This document shows positions 43,129-51,524 of a DNA stretch of 64,000 bases, piece by piece. Position 1 is the stretch's first letter; every line of letters begins with the position of its first letter. The DNA lies in assembly GCF_023699475.1 (NCBI RefSeq), contig NZ_JALXFV010000002.1, positions 124,001 through 188,000 of the forward strand. Reading direction: 5' to 3'. Under the pieces are notes generated by a model. The model was not told the DNA's origin. It made no database searches and saw nothing but the letters and a program-made list of their open reading frames with translations. Source of the DNA: Halomarina rubra (GTDB lineage Archaea > Halobacteriota > Halobacteria > Halobacteriales > Haloarculaceae). The translations under genes were made by a program, and so were the position numbers.

Positions 43129-43137
43129 TTTTTAATA
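43129..43137 (+). promoter_or_regulatory. TATA-like element of pilA
   Basis: The sequence tttttaata is the best TATA match between pilB and pilA and would place the transcript start near 43160, about 310 bases before the pilA ATG. Confidence 0.5.
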
Positions 43138-43155
43138 GTACCATTAGGATTGTAT

Positions 43156-43180
43156 ACTCAACCAGTTGTTCACTTTGAGT
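43156..43180. repeat. Inverted repeat at the predicted pilA transcription start
   Basis: The arms actcaa (43156-43161) and ttgagt (43175-43180) are 13 bases apart. With flanks (tat/gta) the match is 8 of 9. It coincides with the predicted transcript start, so it could be an operator or an RNA hairpin at the 5' end. Confidence 0.5.
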
Positions 43181-43470
43181 GTAATTTCCTAATACCCCCC
43201 ACATCCACCGGTTGGCCATGTGCCTCCGCGGGCTGGGACCGACGTCGGTCTCGGTCGACCCGGTCGACCAGCGCCCGAGGGAAGCGCATGTGCGGATGGG
43301 ACATCGGCCCGTCTCGCACCACAACCAAACCGACTCACGCATGCACACCACACCACAGGACCCGACGTTCGCCGGCATCGGCCGACGCGTCGGCCGACCC
43401 GACCTCGCCCCGACTCCCTCGGCCCGCGAGCAGGATGTGAGCACACGCGTGAGAGAGAACACTCAAACCA

Positions 43471-43869
43471 ATGTTCGAAAAACTCAAACAACTGTTCAGT
43501 GAGGACCGCGCGGTAAGCCCTGTCGTTGGTGTCATCTTGATGGTCGCCATCGCAGTCATTCTCGCCGCCGTCATCGGGTTCTTCGTGCTCGATCTCGGCA
43601 GTGACCAGGAAGAAGCGCCTCAGGCGTCCATCGCGTTCGACTACGACGGTACCAACGTCGTCGCGACCCACCAGGGCGGGGACACGTTCAACGGTGCCGA
43701 CGTCGAACTCCGCAACGGCGCAAACTCGGCGGCGTGGGGCACTGGTGCTGTTGATGCTGGCGACGCAAGTGGCACGATCGGTGCGACGGGTGGTGAGACG
43801 GTCAACGTCGTCTACACGTTCCCCAACGGCGACACGGCCATCCTCGGCTCCTACACGGTGCCCGCGTAA
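43471..43869 (+). CDS. pilA: Type IV pilin (PilA-like), PibD substrate
   Basis: The product has 132 residues. The class III signal reads MFEKLKQLFSEDRA then VSPVVGVILMVAIAVILAAV, with cleavage predicted before VSPV. The mature protein begins with the hydrophobic assembly helix and continues into a small beta domain (ASIAFDYDGTNVVATHQGGD, ending GSYTVPA). This matches haloarchaeal PilA adhesion pilins. It is divergent from pilB, so it probably supplies the major pilin for that machine. Confidence 0.92.
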   Translation: MFEKLKQLFSEDRAVSPVVGVILMVAIAVILAAVIGFFVLDLGSDQEEAPQASIAFDYDGTNVVATHQGGDTFNGADVELRNGANSAAWGTGAVDAGDASGTIGATGGETVNVVYTFPNGDTAILGSYTVPA

Positions 43870-44263
43870 ACCGACCACCTGACCTTCGGTCGGTCGCGGA
43901 CCGTCACCGTTCCACGCGACACCAATTTTCTGCGGACACGTACTCCACGACCTCCTCCGACACGAGTGCCGGGTTCGGCGCAGCCGTCGCTCTACGCGTG
44001 TGTTCTCGAACTCGCCCGTGACGAACGTGGCGACCGAGCAACTGGAGTCTCTGTCTCGGCAAAACGCTCCCCTTCGAGGCGCGGATGGCCGTCGGGTTCC
44101 GGGCCAAACCCGACGGCGTCGCGGCGGCGGCCGATTGGATTCTGCCGGTGTAGACGAGAAAAGCGTCGTTTGCCGGCATTAGATAGTACGAGGCTCCTCA
44201 TATAAACATGATGGGGTCTACGTCGGGAAACGACCTATGGGGGTCGTGGCCGTCGGTGTCGCC
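43870..44263. other. 394-bp region between pilA and the sugar dehydrogenase gene
   Basis: No confident gene. Open frames of 60-91 codons exist on both strands (for example minus 43904-44179), but none shows a recognisable domain or convincing start. A catataaac box at 44195-44203 is the likely promoter of the dehydrogenase gene. The sequence may include a decayed gene remnant. Confidence 0.45.
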
Positions 44264-45361
44264 ATGCACATTCGAGACGACCTGCGTTCGTTCGGCGACC
44301 GCGACTGGGACACCGACGTCGACACCACCCTGCGATTCGCGCTCGTCGGGCTCGGCGGGTTCGCGAAGAAGGCGGCGCTCCCGGCCATCGCCGACGCCGA
44401 CTACTGCGACCCGACCGTGTTCGTCACCGGGTCGGCCGACGAGGTCCGTGACCTCGCCGCCGACCACGACGTCGACCACGTCGTCGACTACGACGCCTTC
44501 GCCGACGGCGAGGCGAGCGACGCCTACGACGCGGTGTACGTCGCCACGCCCAACGCGCTCCACCGCGAGCACGTCGAGGCGGCCGCGAACCTCGGGAAAG
44601 CAGTCGTCTCGGAGAAGCCGCTGGCCGACACCGTCGCCGACGCCGAAGCAGTCGTCGCCGCCTGCGAGGACGCCGGCGTCCCGCTGATGACGGCCTATCG
44701 GATGCAACTCGACCCCGCGATGCGTCGCCTGCGTGACTCCCTCGACGACCTCGTCGGCGACCCCGTCCAGTTCCACGGCGACTTCACGTTCGACGTGATG
44801 GGCGGGTCGCGCGGCCCCGACCAGTGGCGCATCGACCCCGACCTCGCCGGCGGCGGGGCGCTGTTCGACGTGGGCGTCTACCCGCTCAACACCGCTCGAT
44901 TCCTGCTCGGCGAGGACCCCGTCGCCGTCTGGGGGCGGACGCGCGGCGAGGACCCGTTCGACGGGACGCCCCGACAGGACGACGACGGCGCGTACCGCGC
45001 CGCGGACGAACACGTCGGCTTCGGCGTCGAGTGGGCCGACTGCACCGGCCTGTTCACGGCCAACTTCTCCGGACAGGCGGGGGCGACGCTCACCGTCGTC
45101 GGTAGCGAGGGACGCGTCCGTATCGAGGACGCCTTCCAGCCGAAACGCGAGCGCCAAATCACGGTCGAGCGCGACGACGGGACCGTCGAACTGACCGTCC
45201 CCGCCACCGATGAACTGCGCGAGGAGTTCGACTACTTCGCCCACCAGGTCGCCACCGACGGCGACGTCGAACCCGACGGCGAGGACGGCCTGACCGACGT
45301 GCGGGCGCTCGCCGGCGTGCTACAGTCGGCGGCGACGGGCCGCCGAGTCCCCCTCGACTGA
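44264..45361 (+). CDS. gfo6: Gfo/Idh/MocA oxidoreductase, probably D-xylose 1-dehydrogenase type
   Basis: The product has 365 residues from the ATG at 44264 (MHIRDDLRSFGDRDWDTD); an in-frame ATG at 44237 adds nine residues. The Rossmann motif is FALVGLGGFAKKAALPAI, and the Gfo catalytic region is VSEKPLADTV (the EKP motif) with GGGALFDVGVYPLNTARF. The N-terminal stretch before the Rossmann fold and the family resemble the NADP-dependent D-xylose dehydrogenases of haloarchaea. Xylose is a likely but unproven substrate. A catataaac TATA lies upstream. Confidence 0.82.
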   Translation: MHIRDDLRSFGDRDWDTDVDTTLRFALVGLGGFAKKAALPAIADADYCDPTVFVTGSADEVRDLAADHDVDHVVDYDAFADGEASDAYDAVYVATPNALHREHVEAAANLGKAVVSEKPLADTVADAEAVVAACEDAGVPLMTAYRMQLDPAMRRLRDSLDDLVGDPVQFHGDFTFDVMGGSRGPDQWRIDPDLAGGGALFDVGVYPLNTARFLLGEDPVAVWGRTRGEDPFDGTPRQDDDGAYRAADEHVGFGVEWADCTGLFTANFSGQAGATLTVVGSEGRVRIEDAFQPKRERQITVERDDGTVELTVPATDELREEFDYFAHQVATDGDVEPDGEDGLTDVRALAGVLQSAATGRRVPLD

Positions 45362-45522
45362 CTCGCCGTTCGCAGATTCAGACTGTTAACACGAAACAAA
45401 CTGTACCAACGTTCGAAAACAGTCCTCCGAACGTACCGAACGGTCACCGTTGCACCGGGTTAACTGACGGCAAACGAGAGTAACGGCGGAACAACTATGA
45501 TGTGTGGGAGATTCGTGAGGGT

Positions 45523-45774
45523 ATGGCGATTGGCCACACGAACGTCCGCTCGAAGTCCGAACGACTGTCCGAATGCGAGCGAATGCTCCGGACGTCGTTG
45601 TACATCACCACGTCAGACGTTGACACGGGGGCGGGCCGCTTCGAGGTTCACGACCCCGTGCCGTTGACGTTCGACGCCGACTCGTTCCGGTCGACCGTCG
45701 AGACGGTCGCGAGACGCCACGACCTCCGGGTCGAGTCGACCGACAGTCCGTTCCGACTCGTCGTCGCCGCCTGA
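45523..45774 (+). CDS. Small protein, function unknown
   Basis: The product has 83 residues from the ATG at 45523 (MAIGHTNVRSKSERLSECER). It is basic-acidic mixed, with beta-strand RFEVHDPVPLTFDADSF and helix FRSTVETVARRHDLRVE. The preceding 160 bp (45362-45522) are unusually AT-rich with gttcgaaaac- and gaacgtaccgaacg-like words, which may be regulatory. I do not recognise the family. Confidence 0.55.
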   Translation: MAIGHTNVRSKSERLSECERMLRTSLYITTSDVDTGAGRFEVHDPVPLTFDADSFRSTVETVARRHDLRVESTDSPFRLVVAA

Positions 45775-45849
45775 AGCGGGCGGACGTCGTTCCGGTCCAC
45801 GTTCTTCACGCGCTCGTCTCTTCCAGCGTCTGCTCCGACCGAGCGGCCG

Positions 45850-46647
45850 CTACAGTCGACGGTCCCCGAGCGCGGGGAACTCCGCGCGCACCGACGCGAC
45901 GCGTTCGGGGTCGCAGTCGGCGAGGACGACCGTCCCCTCGTCGTCGGAGGACGCCAGCGTCGTCCCCCACGGGTCGAACACCGTCGAGCGCCCGCAGAGA
46001 CGCGCGTCCTCGAACTGCCCGACCCCGTTGGCCGCACCGACGTACAGCAGGTTCTCGACGGCCCGTGCTCGCGGGAGGAGTCGCCAGTGTTCGACCCGTG
46101 GGTAGGGCCACGCGCTCGGGACGGCCACGAGCGTCGTGCCCGCGTCGACCAGCCGTCGGTACAACTCGGGGAATCGGAGGTCGTAGCAGGTCGTCGTCGC
46201 GACGGTGAACCCCTCGAACTCGACCGTCGGGAGCGACTCGCCGGCGACGAGCAGGTCGGACTCCGCCGAGTCGTACCCGAACAGGTGTCGCTTGCGGTAC
46301 ACCGCGCGGCGCTCGCCCGCACGGTCGAGGAACACCGAGGTGTTCGCGAGGCCCTCTTCGGCCGGTCCGTCGCTCGTCGTCGCGAGGTCCTCGACGATGC
46401 TCCCGGCGACGATTCCCACCTCGTGGTCGCGGGCGGCCTCCGCCAGTTCCGTCAGCGTCGGGCCGTCGAGCGACTCCGCGGTCCGGGCGTAGCTGTCGAA
46501 CGCGAAGTAGCCGACGGTGAACAGCTCCGGGAGGACGACGAGGTCAGCGCCGCGGTCGGCCGCGTCGGCGACGGCCGAGACGGCCCGCTCGACGTTCTCC
46601 CGAACGTCGGTCGGTTCCACGTCGAGTTGCGCGAGTGCCAGTCGCAT
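45850..46647 (-). CDS. Carbon-nitrogen hydrolase (nitrilase superfamily)
   Basis: The product has 265 residues. The catalytic triad is visible: Glu41 in LVVLPELFTVGYF, Lys119 in RAVYRKRHLFGYD, and Cys154 in TTTCYDLRFPELYR. The length matches the family. It hydrolyses an amide (for example an omega-amidase-type or related substrate) that cannot be identified here. It follows the SRPBCC gene by 4 bp on the same strand, so the two are probably co-transcribed. Confidence 0.9.
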   Translation of the reverse strand: MRLALAQLDVEPTDVRENVERAVSAVADAADRGADLVVLPELFTVGYFAFDSYARTAESLDGPTLTELAEAARDHEVGIVAGSIVEDLATTSDGPAEEGLANTSVFLDRAGERRAVYRKRHLFGYDSAESDLLVAGESLPTVEFEGFTVATTTCYDLRFPELYRRLVDAGTTLVAVPSAWPYPRVEHWRLLPRARAVENLLYVGAANGVGQFEDARLCGRSTVFDPWGTTLASSDDEGTVVLADCDPERVASVRAEFPALGDRRL

Positions 46648-46651
46648 GCGG

Positions 46652-47080
46652 TCACTCGGTCGTCGCGAGTTCGCGACGTAACGCGGCTTCGAGGTTGTCG
46701 AGTTCGCCGTCGAGGTTGCGCTCGAAGTACTTCTCGACGCCCGGAAGCTTCCCGTCGACGGTGAAGCGGTTGACGAGTCTGGTGCCGTTCTCGTGGAGGA
46801 CCAACTCGTGCTCCCCGACGACGCGCATCACCTTCGAGCGGCCGACGAACCGGACGTACTCGGGTGGCTCGACGTCCGTCTCGCGGGTCTCGACGGTCGC
46901 GGTCCGGTTGATCAGCGGGATGGGGAGTTTCACGTGCCACGTCGCGGTCCCCTCACCGGTCTCCTCGAACTCGTCGACGACGCTGATGGGTTCGGCGCGC
47001 TTGCGCGGGTCGGCGATGAACGCCCACACCGCCTCGGGGGCGGCGTCGAGGTCGAACGTCCGCTCGACTCGTACGGTCAT
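46652..47080 (-). CDS. SRPBCC-fold protein
   Basis: The product has 142 residues. START/Bet v1-like pattern: MTVRVERTFDLDAAPEAVWA at the N-terminus, then FIADPRKRAEPISVVDEFEE, GEHELVLHENGTRLVNRFTV and a C-terminal helix ELDNLEAALRREL. Such proteins bind small hydrophobic ligands. The short 4-bp gap to the nitrilase-family gene suggests a shared operon. Confidence 0.85.
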   Translation of the reverse strand: MTVRVERTFDLDAAPEAVWAFIADPRKRAEPISVVDEFEETGEGTATWHVKLPIPLINRTATVETRETDVEPPEYVRFVGRSKVMRVVGEHELVLHENGTRLVNRFTVDGKLPGVEKYFERNLDGELDNLEAALRRELATTE

Positions 47081-47124
47081 ACCGACCCTACGGACCGCAG
47101 GTAAAAACTACAGTGGGGTTGCGG

Positions 47125-47352
47125 CTAGGCACCGGGGGTGACGCGCCACGTCGTCGACTTCGCGCGACCCCACTTCTCTATCTCGACGTCGTCGGCGCTG
47201 TCGGCGAGTCGTGGCAGGCGCGCGCCGACCTGCTTCGCGGTGAGTCCGACCCCCTTCGCGATACGTTTAGCGCGGAAGTACTGATCGCCTTTCGCGACGC
47301 TGTCGCGAAGGTAATCGAGAATCTGCTGGTCTTCCTCGCTCATCTCTGCCAT
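47125..47352 (-). CDS. Small winged-helix protein (DUF7123-like)
   Basis: The product has 75 residues from the ATG at 47352 (MAEMSEEDQQILDYLRDSVA). A winged-helix layout is visible: YFRAKRIAKGVGLTAKQVGA as helix-turn-helix, then a wing VEIEKWGRAKSTTWRVT. I recall related haloarchaeal proteins under DUF7123; this is unchecked. It is likely a DNA-binding protein. A GTG two codons upstream is an alternative start. Confidence 0.75.
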   Translation of the reverse strand: MAEMSEEDQQILDYLRDSVAKGDQYFRAKRIAKGVGLTAKQVGARLPRLADSADDVEIEKWGRAKSTTWRVTPGA

Positions 47353-47413
47353 AGCCACCGCTAAGCGACTCGGCGGATTAACGGTTACGGCCGGCGGTCG
47401 GCGTCCGCGAGCG

Positions 47414-47602
47414 TCACTCCGCGAGGTGCAGCGCCGCGATGAGAATCGCGCCGGCGACCATCGCCGCGGCGAACCCCCACCCCGACAGCACCTTCATCTC
47501 GTCGAACGCGGCGACGAGCATCACGAGCGCCCCGCCGAACCCGAGCGCACCGAACAGCAACCCGAGGCCGAGGCCCATGTCCGAACCCGTAGACGTGTCC
47601 AT
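47414..47602 (-). CDS. Small two-helix membrane protein
   Basis: The product has 62 residues from the ATG at 47602 (MDTSTGSDMGLGLGLLFGAL). Two hydrophobic segments are visible (LGLGLLFGALGFGGALVML and WGFAAAMVAGAILIAALHL). A ggggtttatccgg box on this strand lies about 25 bp upstream of the ATG. The function is unknown. Confidence 0.65.
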   Translation of the reverse strand: MDTSTGSDMGLGLGLLFGALGFGGALVMLVAAFDEMKVLSGWGFAAAMVAGAILIAALHLAE

Positions 47603-47774
47603 ACCGGTGGGTCGGGGAGCGACCGGATAAACCCCGTCGGTTCGCGTGAGCGTCCGCCGACCTGCGTCACTCCCCGGGCGTGACGCCTCGTGAACCCGAC
47701 CTCGAGTTCCGAATCGTTCCCGATCGCGACCTGTTGAACACAAAGCACATTACACCCTCCTTCAGTGTCGAGGC

Positions 47775-48779
47775 ATGGACAGGAACCTGGTCCTCGCCGG
47801 CGGCCTCGTCGCGGTGGCGCTGGTCGCCGCCCTCGGGATGGCGGTCGTTCCGGGGATCATCGCGGCCCCACCACAGGACCCCGAACCCCCCAGTTCGCTC
47901 GCCGTGAGCGACCTCGCCATCGCGACCGGAGCGGTCACCGGCGAGACGGCGACCTTCCGCGTCGAGACCCGCCTCGAACACCGCCGCGGTCCCGCCGAGA
48001 ACGTCACCGTCCGGGTGCGTGCGGTCGACGCCACGTCCGGCCTCGTCGCGACCGACGAGACCGTCGACGTCGGCACGCTCGACGGCGACCGCGAGTACGC
48101 GGTGGCCGCGAACGTCACCGTCCCGCGCTCGGGTGACTACCGCATCGAGTCGGTCGTCTACGAGGACGACCGTCGCGTCGTCGAGAGCGCACGGTCCGTG
48201 GCGGGCGTCGGGTCGCTCGAACCGGCGTACACGCGGAGCGACCTCCGCTTCCACCGGTTCGACGGGCCGATGCCGGCCGTCGAGTTCGAGATTGCCTCCA
48301 GCGCCGACAATCGGACCACGCTCACCGTCGACGCGCTGGTGACTAACACCGGCGACGAGTCCGCCGGCGACGTCGAACTGCTGGTCAAGGCCCGGCAGGT
48401 CGACTCCGGTATCGTCGCGGACCGGACCCGCGTCGGTGTGAGCGAGGTCCGGCCCGGTCGCACCGCGACCGCGTCGCTGGACCTCACCGTCCCCACCGAG
48501 TACAACTACTACCTCGACGCCGTGTTGCTGCGCGACGGCGTCGTCGTCGACACCGTCCGCGCCCCCGCGGCGCTCGACCCCACGAAGACCGTCCCCATGA
48601 ACCAGACCACCACCGACACCGGCCTCGAAGTGAGCGACTTCGAGTCCGACGACGCACCGAACCGACAGACAGCACCCGCGACCCCCGCCGACGACGGCGG
48701 GCAACCCGGCTTCGGCGTCGGCGTCGCGCTCGTCGCACTCGTCGCCACGGCGCTGCTCGCCCGGAGGCGGTCGGCGTGA
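47775..48779 (+). CDS. Secreted/surface protein with PGF-CTERM sorting signal
   Basis: The product has 334 residues. An N-terminal hydrophobic segment (LVLAGGLVAVALVAALGMAV) acts as signal peptide or anchor. Two beta-sandwich-like regions follow, with FRVETRLEHRRGPAENVTVR and TLTVDALVTNTGDESAGDVE. The C-terminus DDGGQPGFGVGVALVALVAT followed by ALLARRRSA is a PGF-CTERM archaeosortase A signal with a basic tail. The protein would be cleaved and lipid-attached to the cell surface. The downstream gene overlaps its stop (GTGA). Confidence 0.85.
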   Translation: MDRNLVLAGGLVAVALVAALGMAVVPGIIAAPPQDPEPPSSLAVSDLAIATGAVTGETATFRVETRLEHRRGPAENVTVRVRAVDATSGLVATDETVDVGTLDGDREYAVAANVTVPRSGDYRIESVVYEDDRRVVESARSVAGVGSLEPAYTRSDLRFHRFDGPMPAVEFEIASSADNRTTLTVDALVTNTGDESAGDVELLVKARQVDSGIVADRTRVGVSEVRPGRTATASLDLTVPTEYNYYLDAVLLRDGVVVDTVRAPAALDPTKTVPMNQTTTDTGLEVSDFESDDAPNRQTAPATPADDGGQPGFGVGVALVALVATALLARRRSA

Positions 48780-49078
48780 GCTCCGAACCCTCCGGTGCCG
48801 GCGACGGCGAGGAGCCACGACCGAACACCGAGTACCGCGCGCCCGGCACACGGTCGACGCTCGACGGCGACGACCTGCGGACGTACCTGCTGTACGGCGC
48901 GCTCGGCGTCTGCGTCCTGCTGGCGCTGGTGGCGACGGTGAACTTCTACGGCAGCGCCTCGTCGGCCATCGACGTCTGGGTCAGCGAGCGCTACCAGCCG
49001 TTGTACCAGGCGGCGTTCAACCTCGCGGTCCTGCTGGCCACTGGCGTCGGCATCTCGCTGCTCGTCCACCGACTGTAG
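48776..49078 (+). CDS. Small membrane protein, GTG start
   Basis: The product has 100 residues with a GTG start at 48776 overlapping the previous stop. A charged N-terminus of about 37 residues is followed by two transmembrane segments (LLYGALGVCVLLALVATVNF and FNLAVLLATGVGISLLVHRL) with VWVSERYQPLYQA between. Coupling to the PGF-CTERM gene suggests a partner or accessory factor. Confidence 0.65.
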   Translation: MSSEPSGAGDGEEPRPNTEYRAPGTRSTLDGDDLRTYLLYGALGVCVLLALVATVNFYGSASSAIDVWVSERYQPLYQAAFNLAVLLATGVGISLLVHRL

Positions 49079-49126
49079 TCTCGCTAGTCATACACCCTTT
49101 TGTGGCGGGGCCGTGAACTCCGCGCC

Positions 49127-49621
49127 ATGAGCGACGACGACCCCACAGAGGAGACGCCGGAGGAATCGGCGGCGGACGAGGAACCGGCCGACGAGAGCGC
49201 GGACGCGGGCGAGGAGAAGTCGTTCCGCGAGCGCGTCGAGGAGATCCGACAACAGCGCGCCGAACAGCGCGAGGGAGAGGAGGGCGAGCGCTCGCCCGAG
49301 GAACGTCTCGAAGAGGCGTTCGGCGGCGGTGGCGAGGGCGGCCCCGGCGGGATGGGCGGCGGCAACCCGTTCGCCCAGATGATGGGCGGCATGATGGGCG
49401 GCGGTGGCGGGATGGGCGGCGGCCCAGGCGGGATGGGCGGTGGCCCGCCCGGCATGGGCGGCGGTCCCGGCGGCATGGGCGGTCCCGACCCGCGCGAGCA
49501 GGGCGACAACGCTCGCGCCAACGAGGAACTCGTCCGCGAGGTCCGGAAGGTCCGCGACGAGGTCCACGACGTGCGCCGCGAACTCGAGCGCATCGCCGAC
49601 GCGCTCGAAGGCCGGAACTGA
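49127..49621 (+). CDS. Gly/Met-rich low-complexity protein
   Basis: The product has 164 residues. An acidic N-terminus (EETPEESAADEEPADESADA) leads to a helical segment (RERVEEIRQQRAEQREGEEG). About 50 residues of GGMGGG/GGPGGM repeats follow, and then a C-terminal coiled coil (ELVREVRKVRDEVHDVRREL). No domain is recognised. The Met-rich glycine tract might bind metal or drive assembly. A cccttttgtgg box near 49097 lies about 27 bp upstream of the ATG. The composition differs strongly from other genes here. Confidence 0.75.
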   Translation: MSDDDPTEETPEESAADEEPADESADAGEEKSFRERVEEIRQQRAEQREGEEGERSPEERLEEAFGGGGEGGPGGMGGGNPFAQMMGGMMGGGGGMGGGPGGMGGGPPGMGGGPGGMGGPDPREQGDNARANEELVREVRKVRDEVHDVRRELERIADALEGRN

Positions 49622-49691
49622 GCCGACGACCGCGTTCTTTCCGTTCTCTCGTCGACGAGTAGCGACGCGACTCCGTCCGACCTGGTGAGCC

Positions 49692-50417
49692 TCAGAAGCT
49701 CCCGAGACTCGACTGGAGCGTCCGGTCGTCGGCCCCCTCGCGGAGGTCGTAGCCCAACAGGTCGCGGAGGTCGACGGCGTAGGTCGTCCCGTCGCGGTCG
49801 AGCAGTAGCAGGCGGCCCTTCGTCGTCCGGACGGTGCCCGTCAGGAGCGTCTCGGCGACGGGCCGGGCGTCGAGGTCGGTGCCGTAGTCGAACTCGAAAC
49901 GCTCGATGACGCGGTGGTCCGCGAGAAGCGACTCCCACGCCGCCTCGTCGACGGACTCGTGGAGACCCGCGACCTTCGTCGCGACCCGGACCTGGTCGCC
50001 GACGGTCTCGGCGATGTCGGCCTCGAGGTCACGGGCGATGCGTCCGTCGGAGACGGTGTGGATCTGGGCGGCGCGGTCCGCACCCTGCTCGCGCAGGCGG
50101 GTCTCCAGTCGCCACGAGCGGGTGACGCCGACCTTGAACACGTCGGGGGCGAACGCGGCGAGGTAGACGGCGTGCTCCTCGGTGGAGTCGGCGTTCGACT
50201 GCACCGACCACGGAGTCGTGTGGACGGGACAGTACGGCGTTCGCGGGTCGGAACACGACTCGTGACCCTCGGTCTCGTAGTCGACGCGTCCGGCGCAGTG
50301 GCGCTCGCCGAGCGCGTACGCGAGGTCGGTCCCGGGTGCGAGTGACAGACGGCTGATGTCGCCGTCGCTGGCGAGTCGGAGGGCGGGGTCGGCGCGGTCG
50401 TAGCCCACGACTTGCAC
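49692..50417 (-). CDS. DUF2797 family protein
   Basis: The product has 241 residues with a GTG start at 50417 (VQVVGYDRADPALRLAS). The gttttgc box 24-32 bp upstream supports it over the TTG at 50444. Cys-rich loops RHCAGRVDYE and CPVHTTPW bind zinc. YLAAFAPDVFKVGVTRSWRL is a GIY-YIG-like core motif of DUF2797. Nuclease or RNA-modifying activity is speculative. Confidence 0.85.
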   Translation of the reverse strand: MQVVGYDRADPALRLASDGDISRLSLAPGTDLAYALGERHCAGRVDYETEGHESCSDPRTPYCPVHTTPWSVQSNADSTEEHAVYLAAFAPDVFKVGVTRSWRLETRLREQGADRAAQIHTVSDGRIARDLEADIAETVGDQVRVATKVAGLHESVDEAAWESLLADHRVIERFEFDYGTDLDARPVAETLLTGTVRTTKGRLLLLDRDGTTYAVDLRDLLGYDLREGADDRTLQSSLGSF

Positions 50418-50440
50418 GCTCGGTGGTTCGATTCGAGGGA

Positions 50441-50449
50441 GCAAAACGC
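50441..50449 (-). promoter_or_regulatory. TATA-like element of the DUF2797 gene
   Basis: On the minus strand the sequence is gcgttttgc, centred about 28 bp before the GTG at 50417. Confidence 0.45.
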
Positions 50450-50548
50450 TGTCTCGCTCGCCGTGCGACGTGTGCGCCTTCGTCGCGTGTGAACCGGTAT
50501 CGAGTGCGAGTTAATGACGGCATAACTGGAAGTAAAGCGATAAGACAA

Positions 50549-50557
50549 GATTTTTAG
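50549..50557 (+). promoter_or_regulatory. TATA-like element of the PAP2 gene
   Basis: The sequence gatttttag lies about 35 bp before the ATG at 50588 and indicates a very short leader. Confidence 0.5.
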
Positions 50558-50587
50558 CCTCTATTGGGCTACGTAGGACTCGCAATC

Positions 50588-51397
50588 ATGGTCCCCCTCC
50601 AACCGGAGACGCAGTACATGGTGGGTATGACAGCGGCCGCGCTGCTCGCCTTCCTCGTCGGTGCTCGCGTCTTCCTCCCCGACTTGCGCCCTATGGCGTT
50701 CATCAGAGAGTTCCTCCGAACCGACTGGCGGTACATCGGCCTCGCGTGGGTCGTCACGTTCTGCGTCAACGAACTCGCCCACCGGTTCCACGCCGACCGC
50801 ACGTTCACGAACTACGTCTACGAACTCGAAGGCCCCGCCGTCGCGACGTTCCAGTCGGTGACGGCCGTCGTCCCCGAGTGGGTAGCGTTCGGGCTGACGG
50901 CGTTCTTCACCGTCGCGTACCTCGTCGCCTTCCCGTTCATCGTGCTGTTCACGTACTTCAAACTGAAGGCACACGACGAACAGCAGGCCCGACGCTACGC
51001 GATGGCGTACTGTGCGCTCGTCATCCTCGCCGTGCCGTTCTTCCTGCTGTTCCCGGTCGGGATTCCGGGGCTGTACCTGCTGGAAGTGCGGCCGCTGATG
51101 CTGGACTTCAACCCCATCATCCGCGCCGGCGTGATGGCGACGGACACGCTCGTCAAGGCGTTCCCCAGCCTCCACACCGGTCTGTCGGTGCTCGCGGCGC
51201 TGTACGCCCGCAACGCGACCGAGAAGTACGCTCGGGTCGTCGGCGCGCTGGCGTTCATCATCGTGCTGTCGACGCTGTACCTCGGCATCCACTGGCTGAC
51301 CGACGCGGTGGCCGCCGCCGTCTTCGCCGCCGGCGTCTACTGGGTCACCCAGCGCGTCGACCCCGACCGGGTCAACCCCATCGCCCGCGGGAACTGA
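50588..51397 (+). CDS. PAP2-superfamily membrane phosphatase (AUR1-like)
   Basis: The product has 269 residues from the ATG at 50588 (MVPLQPETQYMVGM). About six or seven membrane helices are visible. PAP2 motifs two and three are present (AFPSLHTGLSVLAALYAR and LGIHWLTDAVAA), giving the catalytic His pair and Asp. The classical KX6RP first motif is not seen, as in AUR1-like branches. It probably acts on lipid phosphates. Confidence 0.85.
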   Translation: MVPLQPETQYMVGMTAAALLAFLVGARVFLPDLRPMAFIREFLRTDWRYIGLAWVVTFCVNELAHRFHADRTFTNYVYELEGPAVATFQSVTAVVPEWVAFGLTAFFTVAYLVAFPFIVLFTYFKLKAHDEQQARRYAMAYCALVILAVPFFLLFPVGIPGLYLLEVRPLMLDFNPIIRAGVMATDTLVKAFPSLHTGLSVLAALYARNATEKYARVVGALAFIIVLSTLYLGIHWLTDAVAAAVFAAGVYWVTQRVDPDRVNPIARGN

Positions 51398-51524
51398 CTC
51401 GCGCACCCCTTCTACTCGTGACTCCCGCTCGACTGCCGAGCGGTCGTCGTACCGGTCACCCTCGCGTCACCCGATGTCACCGCCGTCCGCGAACGCTTTT
51501 GCCCGACTCGTGCGTCGGAGTCCC

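Larger units (their letters stand above)
43001..43470. other. 470-bp region between pilB and pilA: long AT-rich pilA leader
   Basis: No gene is supported. A low-GC block at about 43120-43200 contains tttttaata (TATA, 43129-43137) and an inverted repeat tatactcaa/ttgagtgta (43153-43183). The remaining 270 bases up to pilA are GC-rich with ggtcgacc-type repeats. No AT-rich promoter box lies close to the pilA ATG, so a long untranslated leader is implied. Confidence 0.55.

Noticed and set aside
43904-44179. 91-codon minus frame after pilA
   Set aside because: No recognisable fold and no good start; kept only as an orphan-region finding.
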